Of a DNA stretch of 64,000 bases, positions 40,498 to 49,638 are shown piece after piece. The stretch spans positions 93,619-157,618 of the forward strand of contig NZ_FORY01000009.1 of assembly GCF_900114135.1 (NCBI RefSeq), read 5' to 3'. This DNA is from Celeribacter halophilus (GTDB lineage Bacteria > Pseudomonadota > Alphaproteobacteria > Rhodobacterales > Rhodobacteraceae). How positions within the stretch are numbered: position 1 is the first letter of the stretch; each line of letters starts with the position of its first letter. The notes below the pieces were generated by a model that worked only from the letters and a program-made list of their open reading frames with translations, ran no database searches and was not told the DNA's origin. A program made the position numbers and the translations under genes.

Positions 40498-40753
40498 TTC
40501 CGTCGGCGTCGAACGTGTAGGCGTCCTTTGCAAGGCGCTGCGCCTCAATACGCGACAGATGGGCCAGAGCGCGTTCCTCGCAGCCGCCATAGAGGGACAG
40601 CGCACCCGCCCAAAGTCTGCGCACGGAACGCGGGGACCACGGTAAAGCCGCCTCCATCAGCCAGAGCCGCAACGGGCGCGGCAGGCGGTCAAACTCCCGC
40701 ATAGGGTCGTTTGCCCGCCGCCGCTTGCGCAAACTGGTGTTCAGATTGCTCAT
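40490..40753 (-). CDS. DUF6525-like small basic protein
   Basis: An 87-residue protein with an arginine-rich N-terminus (NTSLRKRRRANDPMREFDRLP) and conserved tryptophans in LRLWLMEAALPWSPRSVRRLWAGAL. It resembles the small DUF6525 proteins of Rhodobacterales; that assignment is from memory of the pattern. The start overlaps the stop of the upstream COG0523 GTPase as ATGA, so the two are coupled and it may share the zinc regulation. Function unknown. Confidence 0.7.
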   Translation of the reverse strand: MSNLNTSLRKRRRANDPMREFDRLPRPLRLWLMEAALPWSPRSVRRLWAGALSLYGGCEERALAHLSRIEAQRLAKDAYTFDADGTT

Positions 40754-41955
40754 GCCGCCGCAGCCCCCCATTTCGGAAACGGATCATTGAGGATTTGGGC
40801 CAGCTCTAAATCGACCCGATCTTCCGGCCCGATCAAGGCAGAATCGAGTTTGGCGCGGATGAGTGCTTCGTCCATGCCGGAACCGATAAAGACAATCTCC
40901 TGACGCCGATCTCCGAACCCGTCGGTCCAGACTTCTGCGATCTGCAAGCGGCCTTCGGGATGATCTGGCCAATATTTCTCAGGCACCGCCGCCCACCACC
41001 GGCCCAAGGGCTTGATCGTGCTGAGTGCGCCCGCCATGGAAAATTCCGCGGCCCAATCCGGACGGGTGGCCAGCCAGAAATGCCCTTTTGCGCGGATCAC
41101 ACCGGGCAAATCACCGTTCAGAACGGTTTCGATGGTAGTCGGATCAAAGGGTCGACGCGCACGATAGACGAAGGATGTGACGTCATATTCGTCGGTTTCG
41201 GGCGTATGGTCGGCAAAGCCGTAAAGCTCTTTGGCCCAAAGCGGATGTTCATGGGCGTGGTCGAAATCGAACAGACCGGTGCCGAGCACTTCCTTGGTGG
41301 CAACTTCGGAGTAGTCGGTTTCGATCACCTTGGCGTCGGGGTTGAGGGCGGCGACAATTTTGCGCGCTGCCAGAAGTTTATCCGGCCCCGCATCGGTGAT
41401 CTTGTTCAGGATGATGATATCTGCAAATTCGATCTGGTCAACCAGAAGGTCAACGATGCGCCGTGTGTCTCCTTCGCCAGCAACCTCGCCGCGATCTCCG
41501 AGGAAGTCGTGACTGCTGTAGTCATTGAGCATGTTGACCGTATCAACCACCGTCACCATCGTGTCGAGGCGGGCGATGTCGTCGAGGCTTTCCCCGTTTT
41601 CATCACGGAAGGCAAAGGTCGCAGCAACGGGCATGGGCTCTGCGATGCCGGTCGATTCGATGAGCAAATAATCGTATTTTCCGGCGTCGGCGAGACGTCG
41701 GACTTCTGTCAGCAAATCGTCCCGCAAGGTGCAGCAAATACAGCCGTTGCTCATTTCGACCAGAGTTTCCTCGGTGCGCGACAGCTCCGCTCCACCCTGA
41801 CGGACCAGATCGGCATCGATATTCACCTCGGACATATCATTGACGATCACCGCGACGCGCAGACCGGCGCGATTGTTCAGAAGGCGGTTGAGCAAGGTGG
41901 TCTTGCCGGAGCCGAGGAAACCGGAGAGGACAGTGACAGGCAAGCGTTCGGGCAT
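40750..41955 (-). CDS. COG0523 zinc metallochaperone GTPase
   Basis: A 401-residue G3E GTPase of the ZigA/ZNG1 type. Walker A is GFLGSGKTT, the metal-binding motif is NGCICC(TLRDD), and NKITDAG supplies guanine recognition. The C-terminal CobW_C domain (RARRPFDPTTIETVL, GVIRAKGHFWLATRPD) is present, with a His-containing FDHAHEH linker. Such proteins deliver zinc to client enzymes under zinc shortage. A Zur-like operator lies 36 bases upstream, which supports a zinc rather than cobalt or nitrile hydratase role. Start 41955 (MPERLPVTVLSG) gives the normal N-terminus. Confidence 0.9.
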   Translation of the reverse strand: MPERLPVTVLSGFLGSGKTTLLNRLLNNRAGLRVAVIVNDMSEVNIDADLVRQGGAELSRTEETLVEMSNGCICCTLRDDLLTEVRRLADAGKYDYLLIESTGIAEPMPVAATFAFRDENGESLDDIARLDTMVTVVDTVNMLNDYSSHDFLGDRGEVAGEGDTRRIVDLLVDQIEFADIIILNKITDAGPDKLLAARKIVAALNPDAKVIETDYSEVATKEVLGTGLFDFDHAHEHPLWAKELYGFADHTPETDEYDVTSFVYRARRPFDPTTIETVLNGDLPGVIRAKGHFWLATRPDWAAEFSMAGALSTIKPLGRWWAAVPEKYWPDHPEGRLQIAEVWTDGFGDRRQEIVFIGSGMDEALIRAKLDSALIGPEDRVDLELAQILNDPFPKWGAAAA

Positions 41956-41990
41956 TTGGGTGTTCCTTCGTGAGAGACGTCGCAAAATAG

Positions 41991-42007
41991 GTATGTAATA
42001 ACATAAC
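41991..42007 (-). promoter_or_regulatory. Zur-box-like operator
   Basis: GTATGTAATAACATAAC is an imperfect palindrome closely resembling alphaproteobacterial Zur sites built on ATGTTATAACAT. It is 36 bases before the start of the COG0523 GTPase, where a repressor would block transcription. No zur gene is in the window. Confidence 0.65.
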
Positions 42008-42082
42008 GTCAAGACTCATTCCCGAAGCTGCACCACGATTTGCCTGCTTGACTTTTCACCCGAGCCTCCGCAAAGGGAAGGC

Positions 42083-42433
42083 ATGTCAAAATCCGCAAAA
42101 CCTTCCCGTCAAAAAGTTTACACCCTTCTGGTCGAAGTTGGCCGCAAGGACGGTGACGGCTTGCCCAAAGGGGCCACGGGCGGCGCGTTGATGATCTACG
42201 CTTCTGGCGTGGACGAGGCGGAAGCTGTGCGCGAGACTGTCGCGATCCTGAAACAGGCGGATGTAGCGCCGCTGGATGTGACCGGATACGGCACGCTCGA
42301 AGAACGTATCGCCGAAGGGCACGAGATTTCTGATGAGGAAAAAGAGCTGATGCAGCGCGCGCTGGATGAAAACTCGGTGATCGTCGCGCAGATGACCCCG
42401 TTTTTCGAAGGCGACAACGGGACCCGCCACTAA
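42083..42433 (+). CDS. Hypothetical protein, 116 residues
   Basis: Not recognised. An acidic, soluble protein with a lysine-rich start (MSKSAKPSRQK), then an alternating beta/alpha pattern (VYTLLVEVGR, GALMIYASG, EAEAVRETVAILKQAD, PLDVTGYGTLEER). The end is an acidic helix (ISDEEKELMQRALDEN). The pattern is compatible with a small ferredoxin-like or ACT-like fold. It has good codon structure and stands alone between two leftward genes, with AGGGAAGGC before the ATG. Confidence 0.7.
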   Translation: MSKSAKPSRQKVYTLLVEVGRKDGDGLPKGATGGALMIYASGVDEAEAVRETVAILKQADVAPLDVTGYGTLEERIAEGHEISDEEKELMQRALDENSVIVAQMTPFFEGDNGTRH

Positions 42434-42482
42434 CGTGACGGTTTTCCGCCGGATCAGTCTCTAAAACCTGTCTCGTTCCGCC

Positions 42483-43535
42483 TTATTTCTGGCCGAACCA
42501 TTTGCGGTAAATCTGGTTATAGGTGCCGTCTTCGCGCAGCTTGAGCAGGCTGTGGTTTATCTGGTCGGCATGCGGAGAACTGGTCGGTAGCGCGATACCA
42601 TAGTTTTCCGGCAGGAAAATCGGCCCGACTACACGTCCAATCCCTTTCCCTTCGTGGCTGACGTAATAGGCGAGGATTGGTGCGTCAAAGACAACGGCAT
42701 CAATGTCACCTTGTTCGAAAGCCTCAATCAGTTCCTGCGGATTGGAATATGGGTCGAAGTTCAGATCGCGCCGGAGAAGAAATTCGGCGGCGGTGGAGTT
42801 TTCGACCGTGCCTACGGTTTTACCGTAAAGATCGCCAATGCCGGAGACATTCGACTGGATGGCTTCGATCGTCAGCACCGCGGTAATGCGTGCGACAAAG
42901 ACAGACACGAGAAACAGAGACGAAATCACCAGAAAGACACCAAACACGCGTCCCAGTGGGGAACGCGGTTGGCGCTCCTCGAAACCGCCATTTACCACGA
43001 GGTTCAGCGCCCACCAGAATGCGGGGAACATGGCCTTTCGTGCGGGCAGGGCGAAGTATTCCTGATGATGCTTTTCAAAATACCACATCAACATGCCGCC
43101 ACCGAACAGCAGGGCAAATGCACCGGCAATCGCCAGAACCATGTCCCGTGACATAATCGCCGACCAGATCGAAATCTCCCCGCCATCGGCGCGGGTCATG
43201 ATCTGAAGGCCCGCTTCAAAGATCGGCTGGGTGAAATCCATCACCAGTTCGCGGCTGGACGTGATCGAAATGTTGCCCACGGCGGCGTCAGCTTCGCCGT
43301 TCTCGATGGTCTCAAGCATTTCGGGGAAGTTGTCGACGCGGGAAACCGTATAGGACCAGCCGAGATCTTTCGCGAGTGCATCCCACAGATCCATAGCAAA
43401 TCCGGTTTGCTCGCCGTCTTCCTCCATCGAAAACGGCACGCGGGTTACGGTCATGACTTTATGGTCTTGGGCTGTCGCGGAGAATGGGCCGAACAGCACA
43501 AAAAATGTCGCTAAAATGCGCAAAACGTGTTTCAT
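42483..43535 (-). CDS. Prokaryotic ionotropic glutamate receptor-like channel protein
   Basis: A 350-residue protein with a signal peptide (cut after SATA). A periplasmic solute-binding domain of the amino-acid type is split by a pore module: a first helix (AIAGAFALLFGGGMLMWYF, about residues 130-155), a re-entrant P-loop-like segment (AFWWALNLVVNGGFEERQP) and a second helix (GVFLVISSLFLVSVFVARI). The second binding lobe follows (GKTVGTVENSTAAEFLL, DAVVFDAPILAYYV). This is the GluR0-like layout of bacterial ligand-gated channels. The pore loop lacks the potassium-type GYG signature. Ligand unknown. Confidence 0.8.
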   Translation of the reverse strand: MKHVLRILATFFVLFGPFSATAQDHKVMTVTRVPFSMEEDGEQTGFAMDLWDALAKDLGWSYTVSRVDNFPEMLETIENGEADAAVGNISITSSRELVMDFTQPIFEAGLQIMTRADGGEISIWSAIMSRDMVLAIAGAFALLFGGGMLMWYFEKHHQEYFALPARKAMFPAFWWALNLVVNGGFEERQPRSPLGRVFGVFLVISSLFLVSVFVARITAVLTIEAIQSNVSGIGDLYGKTVGTVENSTAAEFLLRRDLNFDPYSNPQELIEAFEQGDIDAVVFDAPILAYYVSHEGKGIGRVVGPIFLPENYGIALPTSSPHADQINHSLLKLREDGTYNQIYRKWFGQK

Positions 43536-43795
43536 AGTCGTCCCTCATCTGCCCGTGCATATGGCATAGGACAGGGGGCGTTTTCAATCACGGAAGAAAA
43601 GACAGCCTGCCTGACGTTGCGGGTCGGGAGAGGGGTGACAAAAGTGCAACGACTTCGCGTCTCGGGTGCACAAAGAGCAGACACAATCTATTTTGGGGCG
43701 TGTGGAGATGTTGGGTCACATTGGATTAACCTTTGCATTGCTCACCGGCGCAAGCCTCGGTAGGTCTATGGGGCAATAATCCCAGAGGACGTATC

Positions 43796-44941
43796 ATGGC
43801 CCTAGATCCCGTTGAATTGACCTCCGCTTTGGTCCGCTGTCCAAGTGTGACCCCTCTTGAGGCTGGCGCACTCGAATTGCTTGAAAAGACCCTAAGCGAG
43901 GCCGGATTTAGCTGTGTCAGGGTTGATCGTAACGGGACGCCGAATCTGTTTGCACGATGGGGCGACAAGGCCGCGCCGCGCACGCTGGGTTTCAACGGCC
44001 ATACGGATGTTGTGCCTGTTGGCGACGAGGCCGTGTGGACAGTCGATCCGTTCGGCGGCGAGATCAAGGATGGCAAGCTCTGGGGACGCGGGGCGACCGA
44101 TATGAAGTCCGGCGTGGCCGCGTTTGTTGCGGCGGCGTGTGATTATACGACCCGAAATCAGCCCGATGAGACTGCTATCATCATCTCCATCACCGGTGAT
44201 GAAGAGGGGGACGCTACGGACGGGAGCATCGCCCTTCTGGATTATATGGAAGAGGCAGGCGAGAAGATGAGCGTGTGTCTGGTCGGTGAGCCGACCTGTC
44301 CGAACACGATGGGCGAGATGATCAAGATCGGCCGGCGCGGCTCTATCACCGGTTATTTCACGGCGCACGGGACGCAAGGCCATGTCGCCTATCCGCATCA
44401 GACTCTCAATCCGGTGCCGGCTCTGGCGAAGCTGATGTCGGATCTGTCCGAGCATTGCCTTGATCAGGGCACTGAACATTTCGACCCGTCCAATCTTGAG
44501 GTGACGACCTTTGATGTGGGCAACGCGGCCACCAATGTCGTGCCCGCCACAGCGCAGGCGACGGTTAATATCCGCTTCAACGATGCCCATTCAGGCGCGT
44601 CTTTAAGTGACTGGATGCGTGCCAAGGCGAAAGCGGTGTCCGAGAAAACAGGCGTCGCGATTGATGTGAGCTTCCAGATTTCCGGCGAAAGTTTCCTGAC
44701 CCCGCCGGGTCGTTTTGTTGATCTGGTTGCGGAGGCGGTCGCCAAATCCACGGGTGTCACGCCGGAGCTGTCCACCACAGGCGGCACATCGGATGCGCGT
44801 TTCATCAAAAACCATTGCCCCGTTGTCGAATTCGGACTGGTCGGAAAGACCATGCACAAGGTTGATGAACATGTGGAGGTCGCCCATATCACCGCCCTGA
44901 AAGATGTCTATTCCAGCCTGATTGGAGACTATTTCGCATGA
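43796..44941 (+). CDS. dapE: Succinyl-diaminopimelate desuccinylase
   Basis: Dinuclear zinc hydrolase releasing LL-diaminopimelate for lysine and peptidoglycan. The 381-residue M20-family protein has the metal motifs [23 protein letters not shown] and the catalytic ITGDEEGDA, plus LVGEPT and HKVDEHVEV near the end. ATG 43796 follows AGAGGA. Its stop overlaps the GNAT gene start (ATGA). A zinc chaperone gene lies 2 kb upstream. Confidence 0.95.
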   Translation: MALDPVELTSALVRCPSVTPLEAGALELLEKTLSEAGFSCVRVDRNGTPNLFARWGDKAAPRTLGFNGHTDVVPVGDEAVWTVDPFGGEIKDGKLWGRGATDMKSGVAAFVAAACDYTTRNQPDETAIIISITGDEEGDATDGSIALLDYMEEAGEKMSVCLVGEPTCPNTMGEMIKIGRRGSITGYFTAHGTQGHVAYPHQTLNPVPALAKLMSDLSEHCLDQGTEHFDPSNLEVTTFDVGNAATNVVPATAQATVNIRFNDAHSGASLSDWMRAKAKAVSEKTGVAIDVSFQISGESFLTPPGRFVDLVAEAVAKSTGVTPELSTTGGTSDARFIKNHCPVVEFGLVGKTMHKVDEHVEVAHITALKDVYSSLIGDYFA

Positions 44942-45363
44942 CTGTCACAATCTCGAAAACCTCAGATATCGACGCCTGTCACAAGCTGAGAATGCTCGTT
45001 TTCGTCGAGGAGCAAAAGGTGCCCGTTGAAGAGGAGATTGATGATCTCGACGATATTTCAACGCATCTTCTTGCCAAGGATACGGATGGCGCGGCGCTTG
45101 GCACGGCGCGCATTTTTGAGGTCGGAGAGATCGGCAAGATTGGTCGGGTTTGTGTCGTGAAATCACAGCGTGGCACAGGGCTTGGTGCGCGGTTGATTGA
45201 GGCCTGTCTTGAAGAGTTGCGCCAGCGTCCGCATCTGAAGCAGGCCAAGCTCGGCGCACAAAACCATGCAATCGGGTTTTACGAACGTTTCGGTTTTCGC
45301 GTGATTGGCGAGGAATATCTGGACGGGGGCATCCCGCATCACGATATGGTTCTGGACCTGTAA
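44938..45363 (+). CDS. GNAT-family N-acetyltransferase
   Basis: A 141-residue acetyltransferase of the ElaA-like kind: [21 protein letters not shown] near the start, the acetyl-CoA loop [22 protein letters not shown], and the C-terminal [27 protein letters not shown]. The substrate is unknown. It is translationally coupled to dapE, which suggests coordinated expression only. Confidence 0.88.
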   Translation: MTVTISKTSDIDACHKLRMLVFVEEQKVPVEEEIDDLDDISTHLLAKDTDGAALGTARIFEVGEIGKIGRVCVVKSQRGTGLGARLIEACLEELRQRPHLKQAKLGAQNHAIGFYERFGFRVIGEEYLDGGIPHHDMVLDL

Positions 45364-45475
45364 GCACGTTTCAGGTGGCGGCAGACTGCCTGTGTGCGCA
45401 ACTGTGCCTGTGAAATCCTGACGGGAGATCGCTTTGCCAGTGGTGAGGCGGATCACCTCGTGATAGCTTTGATGT

Positions 45476-47731
45476 ATGAGCAGGATCCCAACCAAGGACG
45501 AAATCCTCCAGTGGATTTCGGACAACCCGACCCAAACCGCGAAACGCGACATTGCCAAGGCTTTCGGCATCAAAGGCGCTGCGCGCATTGATTTGAAACG
45601 CGTGCTCAAAGAGCTTGAGGACGAGGGCCATCTGCGCAAACAGCGTAGAACCTATCGCGATCCCGACAAACTGCCTCCGGTGTCTGTGCTGTCTGTGCTC
45701 GCACCGGACCAGAACGGTGATCTCTTCGCGCGTCCTTTGGAGTGGACCGGAGACGGCCCCGAGCCGCGGGTTCTTTTGTCGCTCAGAGACAGCGATCCCG
45801 CGCTTGGCGAAGGGGAGCGCATCCTTGCGAAACTTCAGGAAGTGAAGGGCGAGGATCATCAATATCTGGCGCGGCTGATCCGGAAAATAGGCTCTAATCC
45901 ACGCAAAATCCTTGGCGTTTACCGTAAAGGCGCGGAGGGCGGGCGTGTTGTGCCCATCGATAAGGGCAATGAGAAAGACTATCTTGTGCGCGCGGGTAAT
46001 GACTACGGCGCACAGGATGGCGAGTTGGTCGAGGCTGAACAGGCCGGACCGAAGAACCGTATGGGTCTGCCGAACGCGCGGATCATAAACCGTCTGGGCG
46101 ACCCGACGGCGCCCAAGGCGGTGTCGCTGATCGCGATTCACCAACACGGTATCCCCGACGAATTCCCCGATGAGGTCATCGCAGAGGCCGACAAGGCCAA
46201 ACCCGCCGGTCTCAATGGTCGCGAAGACCTTCGCGATATGCCGCTTGTGACCATTGATCCGGCGGATGCGCGAGACCATGATGACGCGGTTTGGGCCGAG
46301 TTCGACACTGATCCAAAGAATGAAGGCGGCTTTGTCCTTTGGGTCGCGATTGCTGATGTGGCCTATTATGTAACGCCCGGCTCGGCGCTGGATCGCGAGG
46401 CGTGGAATCGGGGCAATTCGACCTATTTCCCCGATCGCGTGGTGCCCATGCTGCCGGACCGCCTCTCCGGTGATCTGTGCTCGCTGCATGAGGGTGTGCC
46501 GCGTGCTTGTATTGCGGTCCGGATGGTTATTGATGCGGAAGGCAAAAAACTTTCGCACCGGTTTGTTCGCGGTTTGATGAAATCCGCAGCCTCGCTCAAT
46601 TATGCGGAAGTTCAGGCGGCGCGTGATGGTGATGTGAATGACAAATGCGGCCCGCTGATGGAGACCGTCATCACGCCGCTGTTCGAGGCTTACGAAGCCC
46701 TCAAACGGGCGCGCAAGGCCCGTCAGCCGCTGGATTTGGATCTTCCCGAGCGCAAGATCGTTCTTGACGAAGACGGACGTGTGTCCTCCGTCGCTCTGTC
46801 GGAACGCTATGACGCGCACAAGCTGATCGAAGAATTCATGGTGCTGGCCAATGTGGCGGCCGCTGAAGAGTTGTTCCATCGCAACCGCCCGCTTTTGTAT
46901 CGTGTTCACGAAGAGCCTTCGGACGAGAAAATGGATGCCCTGCGCGAAGTGGCGCAGGCTTCGGGCTTTACGCTGGCGAAGGGGCAGGTGATCCATACGT
47001 CGCATCTGAACAAACTTCTGGCGCAGGCTGAAGGGACGGATCACGACGAGCTGATCAACATCTCGACGCTGCGCTCGATGTCGCAGGCGTATTATTTCCC
47101 CGAGAATTTCGGGCACTTTGGCCTCGCGCTTCGGTCTTACGCCCATTTCACCTCTCCGATCCGTCGTTACGCCGATCTGATCGTGCACCGCGCACTGATT
47201 TCGGCGCACGGCTGGGGCAAGGACGGCTTGTCGCCGGAAGAGATCGACAGGCTCGAAGCCACCGCAAAACATATTTCCGAGACCGAGCGGCGCTCTATGG
47301 TGGCCGAGCGGGATACCAATGACCGTTATCTCGCCTCCTATCTGAGCGAGCGCGTCGGCAACGAGATGACGGGGCATATTTCCGGCATCCAGAAGTTTGG
47401 CGCTTTCGTCAAACTCGACGAGACGGGGGCGGACGGGCTTGTGCCGGTGCGGACGATGGGGGCGGAGTTCTTCCATTTCGATCCGGAGGAACAAACCCTC
47501 ATGGGTGCGGAGACCGGCATCGTGATTTCTGTTGGCCAGAAAGTCACCGTCCGAATCGCGGAAGCGGTGCCCGAGACGGGCGGGCTGGAACTGGAACTGT
47601 TGTCCATCGACGGGGCCATGTTGCCGCGCGGTCCGCGCCGTGCAAAGGGGCGTCCGGTCTCGCGCAAATATAACAAGTCCAAGGCAAAGAAAGCCAAGCT
47701 CAAGAAAAAGGTGCAGCGCCGGAGAAAGTGA
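45476..47731 (+). CDS. rnr: Ribonuclease R
   Basis: Processive 3'-5' exoribonuclease that degrades structured RNA. The 751 residues contain an N-terminal winged-helix part (IAKAFGIKGAARIDLKRVLKELE), cold-shock-like domains, the RNB catalytic domain with the acidic cluster IDPADARDHDDAVW, and the RNB signatures AYYFPENFGHFGLALRSYAHFTSPIRRYADL. An S1 domain (GHISGIQKFGAFVKLDETGADGLVPV) and a very basic tail of lysines and arginines follow. An unusually long antisense frame accompanies it and is rejected below. Confidence 0.96.
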   Translation: MSRIPTKDEILQWISDNPTQTAKRDIAKAFGIKGAARIDLKRVLKELEDEGHLRKQRRTYRDPDKLPPVSVLSVLAPDQNGDLFARPLEWTGDGPEPRVLLSLRDSDPALGEGERILAKLQEVKGEDHQYLARLIRKIGSNPRKILGVYRKGAEGGRVVPIDKGNEKDYLVRAGNDYGAQDGELVEAEQAGPKNRMGLPNARIINRLGDPTAPKAVSLIAIHQHGIPDEFPDEVIAEADKAKPAGLNGREDLRDMPLVTIDPADARDHDDAVWAEFDTDPKNEGGFVLWVAIADVAYYVTPGSALDREAWNRGNSTYFPDRVVPMLPDRLSGDLCSLHEGVPRACIAVRMVIDAEGKKLSHRFVRGLMKSAASLNYAEVQAARDGDVNDKCGPLMETVITPLFEAYEALKRARKARQPLDLDLPERKIVLDEDGRVSSVALSERYDAHKLIEEFMVLANVAAAEELFHRNRPLLYRVHEEPSDEKMDALREVAQASGFTLAKGQVIHTSHLNKLLAQAEGTDHDELINISTLRSMSQAYYFPENFGHFGLALRSYAHFTSPIRRYADLIVHRALISAHGWGKDGLSPEEIDRLEATAKHISETERRSMVAERDTNDRYLASYLSERVGNEMTGHISGIQKFGAFVKLDETGADGLVPVRTMGAEFFHFDPEEQTLMGAETGIVISVGQKVTVRIAEAVPETGGLELELLSIDGAMLPRGPRRAKGRPVSRKYNKSKAKKAKLKKKVQRRRK

Positions 47732-47825
47732 GATCGTAGCGGAAAATCGCCGCTCGAAATTTGCCCAGTTCAAGGCCGGTGCCGATTCAGTTTAGCCTGA
47801 GCCAAAATCAAACGGAGCAGTCAGT

Positions 47826-49082
47826 ATGCGTTCTCTTGTTATCGGTGCCATCAGCATCTCTCTGGGGCTTGGCCTCACTTCCGCGTTCGCGCAAACTGCC
47901 GGACGTATGGCGGAGACACCGCCTCAGTTACCGGGAGCTCATTTGGTGCAAAACGTGGCATCTCAGGCCGGATTCGAGACTTGGATCACGAATTTCAAAC
48001 AGCGCGCGCGGCGTGAAGGTATTTCCGAAACGGTGCTCAACCAGGCGTTTCGCGGCGTGCGCTACAACACGGATGTGATTGCCAAGGACCGGCGTCAATC
48101 CGAGTTCACCAAGCAGATCTGGGACTACCTCGACAGTGCCGCGTCGCCGACTCGGGTGTCGAATGGTCAGAAAGCCATGCGCAAATACGCCAAGACGCTT
48201 GATGCGATCGAGCGGCGGTTCGGGGTCGATAAATATGTTGTCACCGCGATCTGGGGGTTGGAGAGCGCCTACGGCGAACATCGCGGCGATGTGAATGTGA
48301 TCGAAGCGATGGCGACGCTGGCCTATGACGGGCGGCGCGGCGCGTTCTTTGAACAGCAGCTTATCGCCGCGCTCAAGATTTTGCAGAAGGGCGACACCCA
48401 TCCGCGCAATATGAAGGGAAGCTGGGCCGGCGCTATGGGTCACACGCAGTTCATCCCGACCTCTTTCGAGGCCTTTGCGGTAGATGGTGACGGTGATGGG
48501 AAGCGTGACATCTGGTCGAATGACCCGACCGATGCGCTGGCGTCCACTGCCGCCTATCTGGCGCGGCATGGCTGGAACAAGGGGCAACCTTGGGGCGTTG
48601 AAGTGCGTCTTCCCAGCGGGTTCGACTATAGTTCGGCACGCCGTGATAACATGCGTAGCCCGTCGGATTGGGCCGCTTTGGGCGTGGTTGGGGTCGATGG
48701 GAGAGCCGTGCCGAACTACGGACGGGCTTCGATCCTTTTGCCTGCGGGAGCGTCCGGCGCGGCGTTCATGATCTTTGACAACTTCGCTGTGCTTGAGCGC
48801 TACAACAAGGCGGATGCCTATGTGATCGGGGTCGGGCATCTGTCGGACCGGCTCAAAGGCGGGCCGGCCATTCAGGCCTCTTGGCCGCGCGGTTATCAGC
48901 CTCTCTCTTTCAAAGAGAAAAAGCAGATGCAGCGGATTTTGAAGCGCAAAGGCTTTCTGGATGACAAGGTGGACGGCATCATCGGGCCGAACACGACCAA
49001 TGCGATCCGCGCGTTTCAGAAGTCCATCGGGATTACGCCGGACGGCTACCCCTCACAGACATTGCTGAAACAGTTGCGCTGA
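47826..49082 (+). CDS. MltB-type lytic murein transglycosylase with peptidoglycan-binding domain
   Basis: A 418-residue exported enzyme that cleaves peptidoglycan glycan strands non-hydrolytically. It has a signal peptide (cut after AFA), the catalytic glutamate in AIWGLESAYGEHRG, the GSWAGAMGHTQFIPTSFEAFAVDGDGD block typical of the family, and a C-terminal PG-binding-1 domain (RILKRKGFLDDKVDGIIGPNTTNAIRAFQKSIG). It follows rnr and converges on rppH. Confidence 0.92.
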   Translation: MRSLVIGAISISLGLGLTSAFAQTAGRMAETPPQLPGAHLVQNVASQAGFETWITNFKQRARREGISETVLNQAFRGVRYNTDVIAKDRRQSEFTKQIWDYLDSAASPTRVSNGQKAMRKYAKTLDAIERRFGVDKYVVTAIWGLESAYGEHRGDVNVIEAMATLAYDGRRGAFFEQQLIAALKILQKGDTHPRNMKGSWAGAMGHTQFIPTSFEAFAVDGDGDGKRDIWSNDPTDALASTAAYLARHGWNKGQPWGVEVRLPSGFDYSSARRDNMRSPSDWAALGVVGVDGRAVPNYGRASILLPAGASGAAFMIFDNFAVLERYNKADAYVIGVGHLSDRLKGGPAIQASWPRGYQPLSFKEKKQMQRILKRKGFLDDKVDGIIGPNTTNAIRAFQKSIGITPDGYPSQTLLKQLR

Positions 49083-49107
49083 AGCGTTTTGCGCATCGAA
49101 TAAAGTA

Positions 49108-49587
49108 TCAGGCGAGGTGGTCTGAGAATTCGGCCACCAAAGCCTCGTAAATATCGCGTTTGAACGGCACAATATCAGAGACCAATTCCGCCGAACTCGA
49201 CCATTTCCACTGGCCGAACTCCGGATGGTCGGTCTCGATATTGATGGCGCTTTCGGGGCCGGTCAGGCGCAGGACAAACCAGAGCTGTTTTTGTCCGCGA
49301 TATTTCCCTTTCCAGACCTTTCCCAAAAGATGATCGGGCAAGTCATAGGTGTGCCAGTCGGCGGTCTGCGCAAGCACTTCGATCTGATCGGAGGTTACAC
49401 CGATTTCTTCCCAAAGCTCGCGCAAAGCGGCCTCTTGCGGTTCCTCGCCCGGATCAATCCCGCCCTGTGGCATTTGCCATGCGCCGGGGGTGTCGATGCG
49501 TTCACCGACAAAGACCTGCCCCTTGTCGTTCAAAAGCATGACGCCGACACAGGGACGATAGGGAAGGGTGGAGAAATCTTTGCTCAT
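49108..49587 (-). CDS. rppH: RNA pyrophosphohydrolase (Nudix)
   Basis: Removes pyrophosphate from mRNA 5' ends, the step that triggers RNase E decay. The 159-residue protein starts [11 protein letters not shown] and has the complete Nudix box [23 protein letters not shown] and the QMPQGG motif of the RppH/NudH group. Last gene of the leftward gpmI-envC-ctpA-rppH run. Confidence 0.93.
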   Translation of the reverse strand: MSKDFSTLPYRPCVGVMLLNDKGQVFVGERIDTPGAWQMPQGGIDPGEEPQEAALRELWEEIGVTSDQIEVLAQTADWHTYDLPDHLLGKVWKGKYRGQKQLWFVLRLTGPESAINIETDHPEFGQWKWSSSAELVSDIVPFKRDIYEALVAEFSDHLA

Positions 49588-49638
49588 GAGGCCTGCCTTG
49601 GAAAAGAGGGGCGCTTTTGTTGGGCGCCCCTCGTGTTA

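Noticed and set aside
42483..43535. Simple ABC-type amino acid binding protein
   Set aside because: Two membrane helices and a pore-loop-like segment interrupt the binding domain, and no ABC permease or ATPase gene is adjacent.
45371..47773. An 800-codon minus-strand frame opposite rnr
   Set aside because: Same mirror effect of codon bias; the plus strand encodes a complete RNase R with all motifs.
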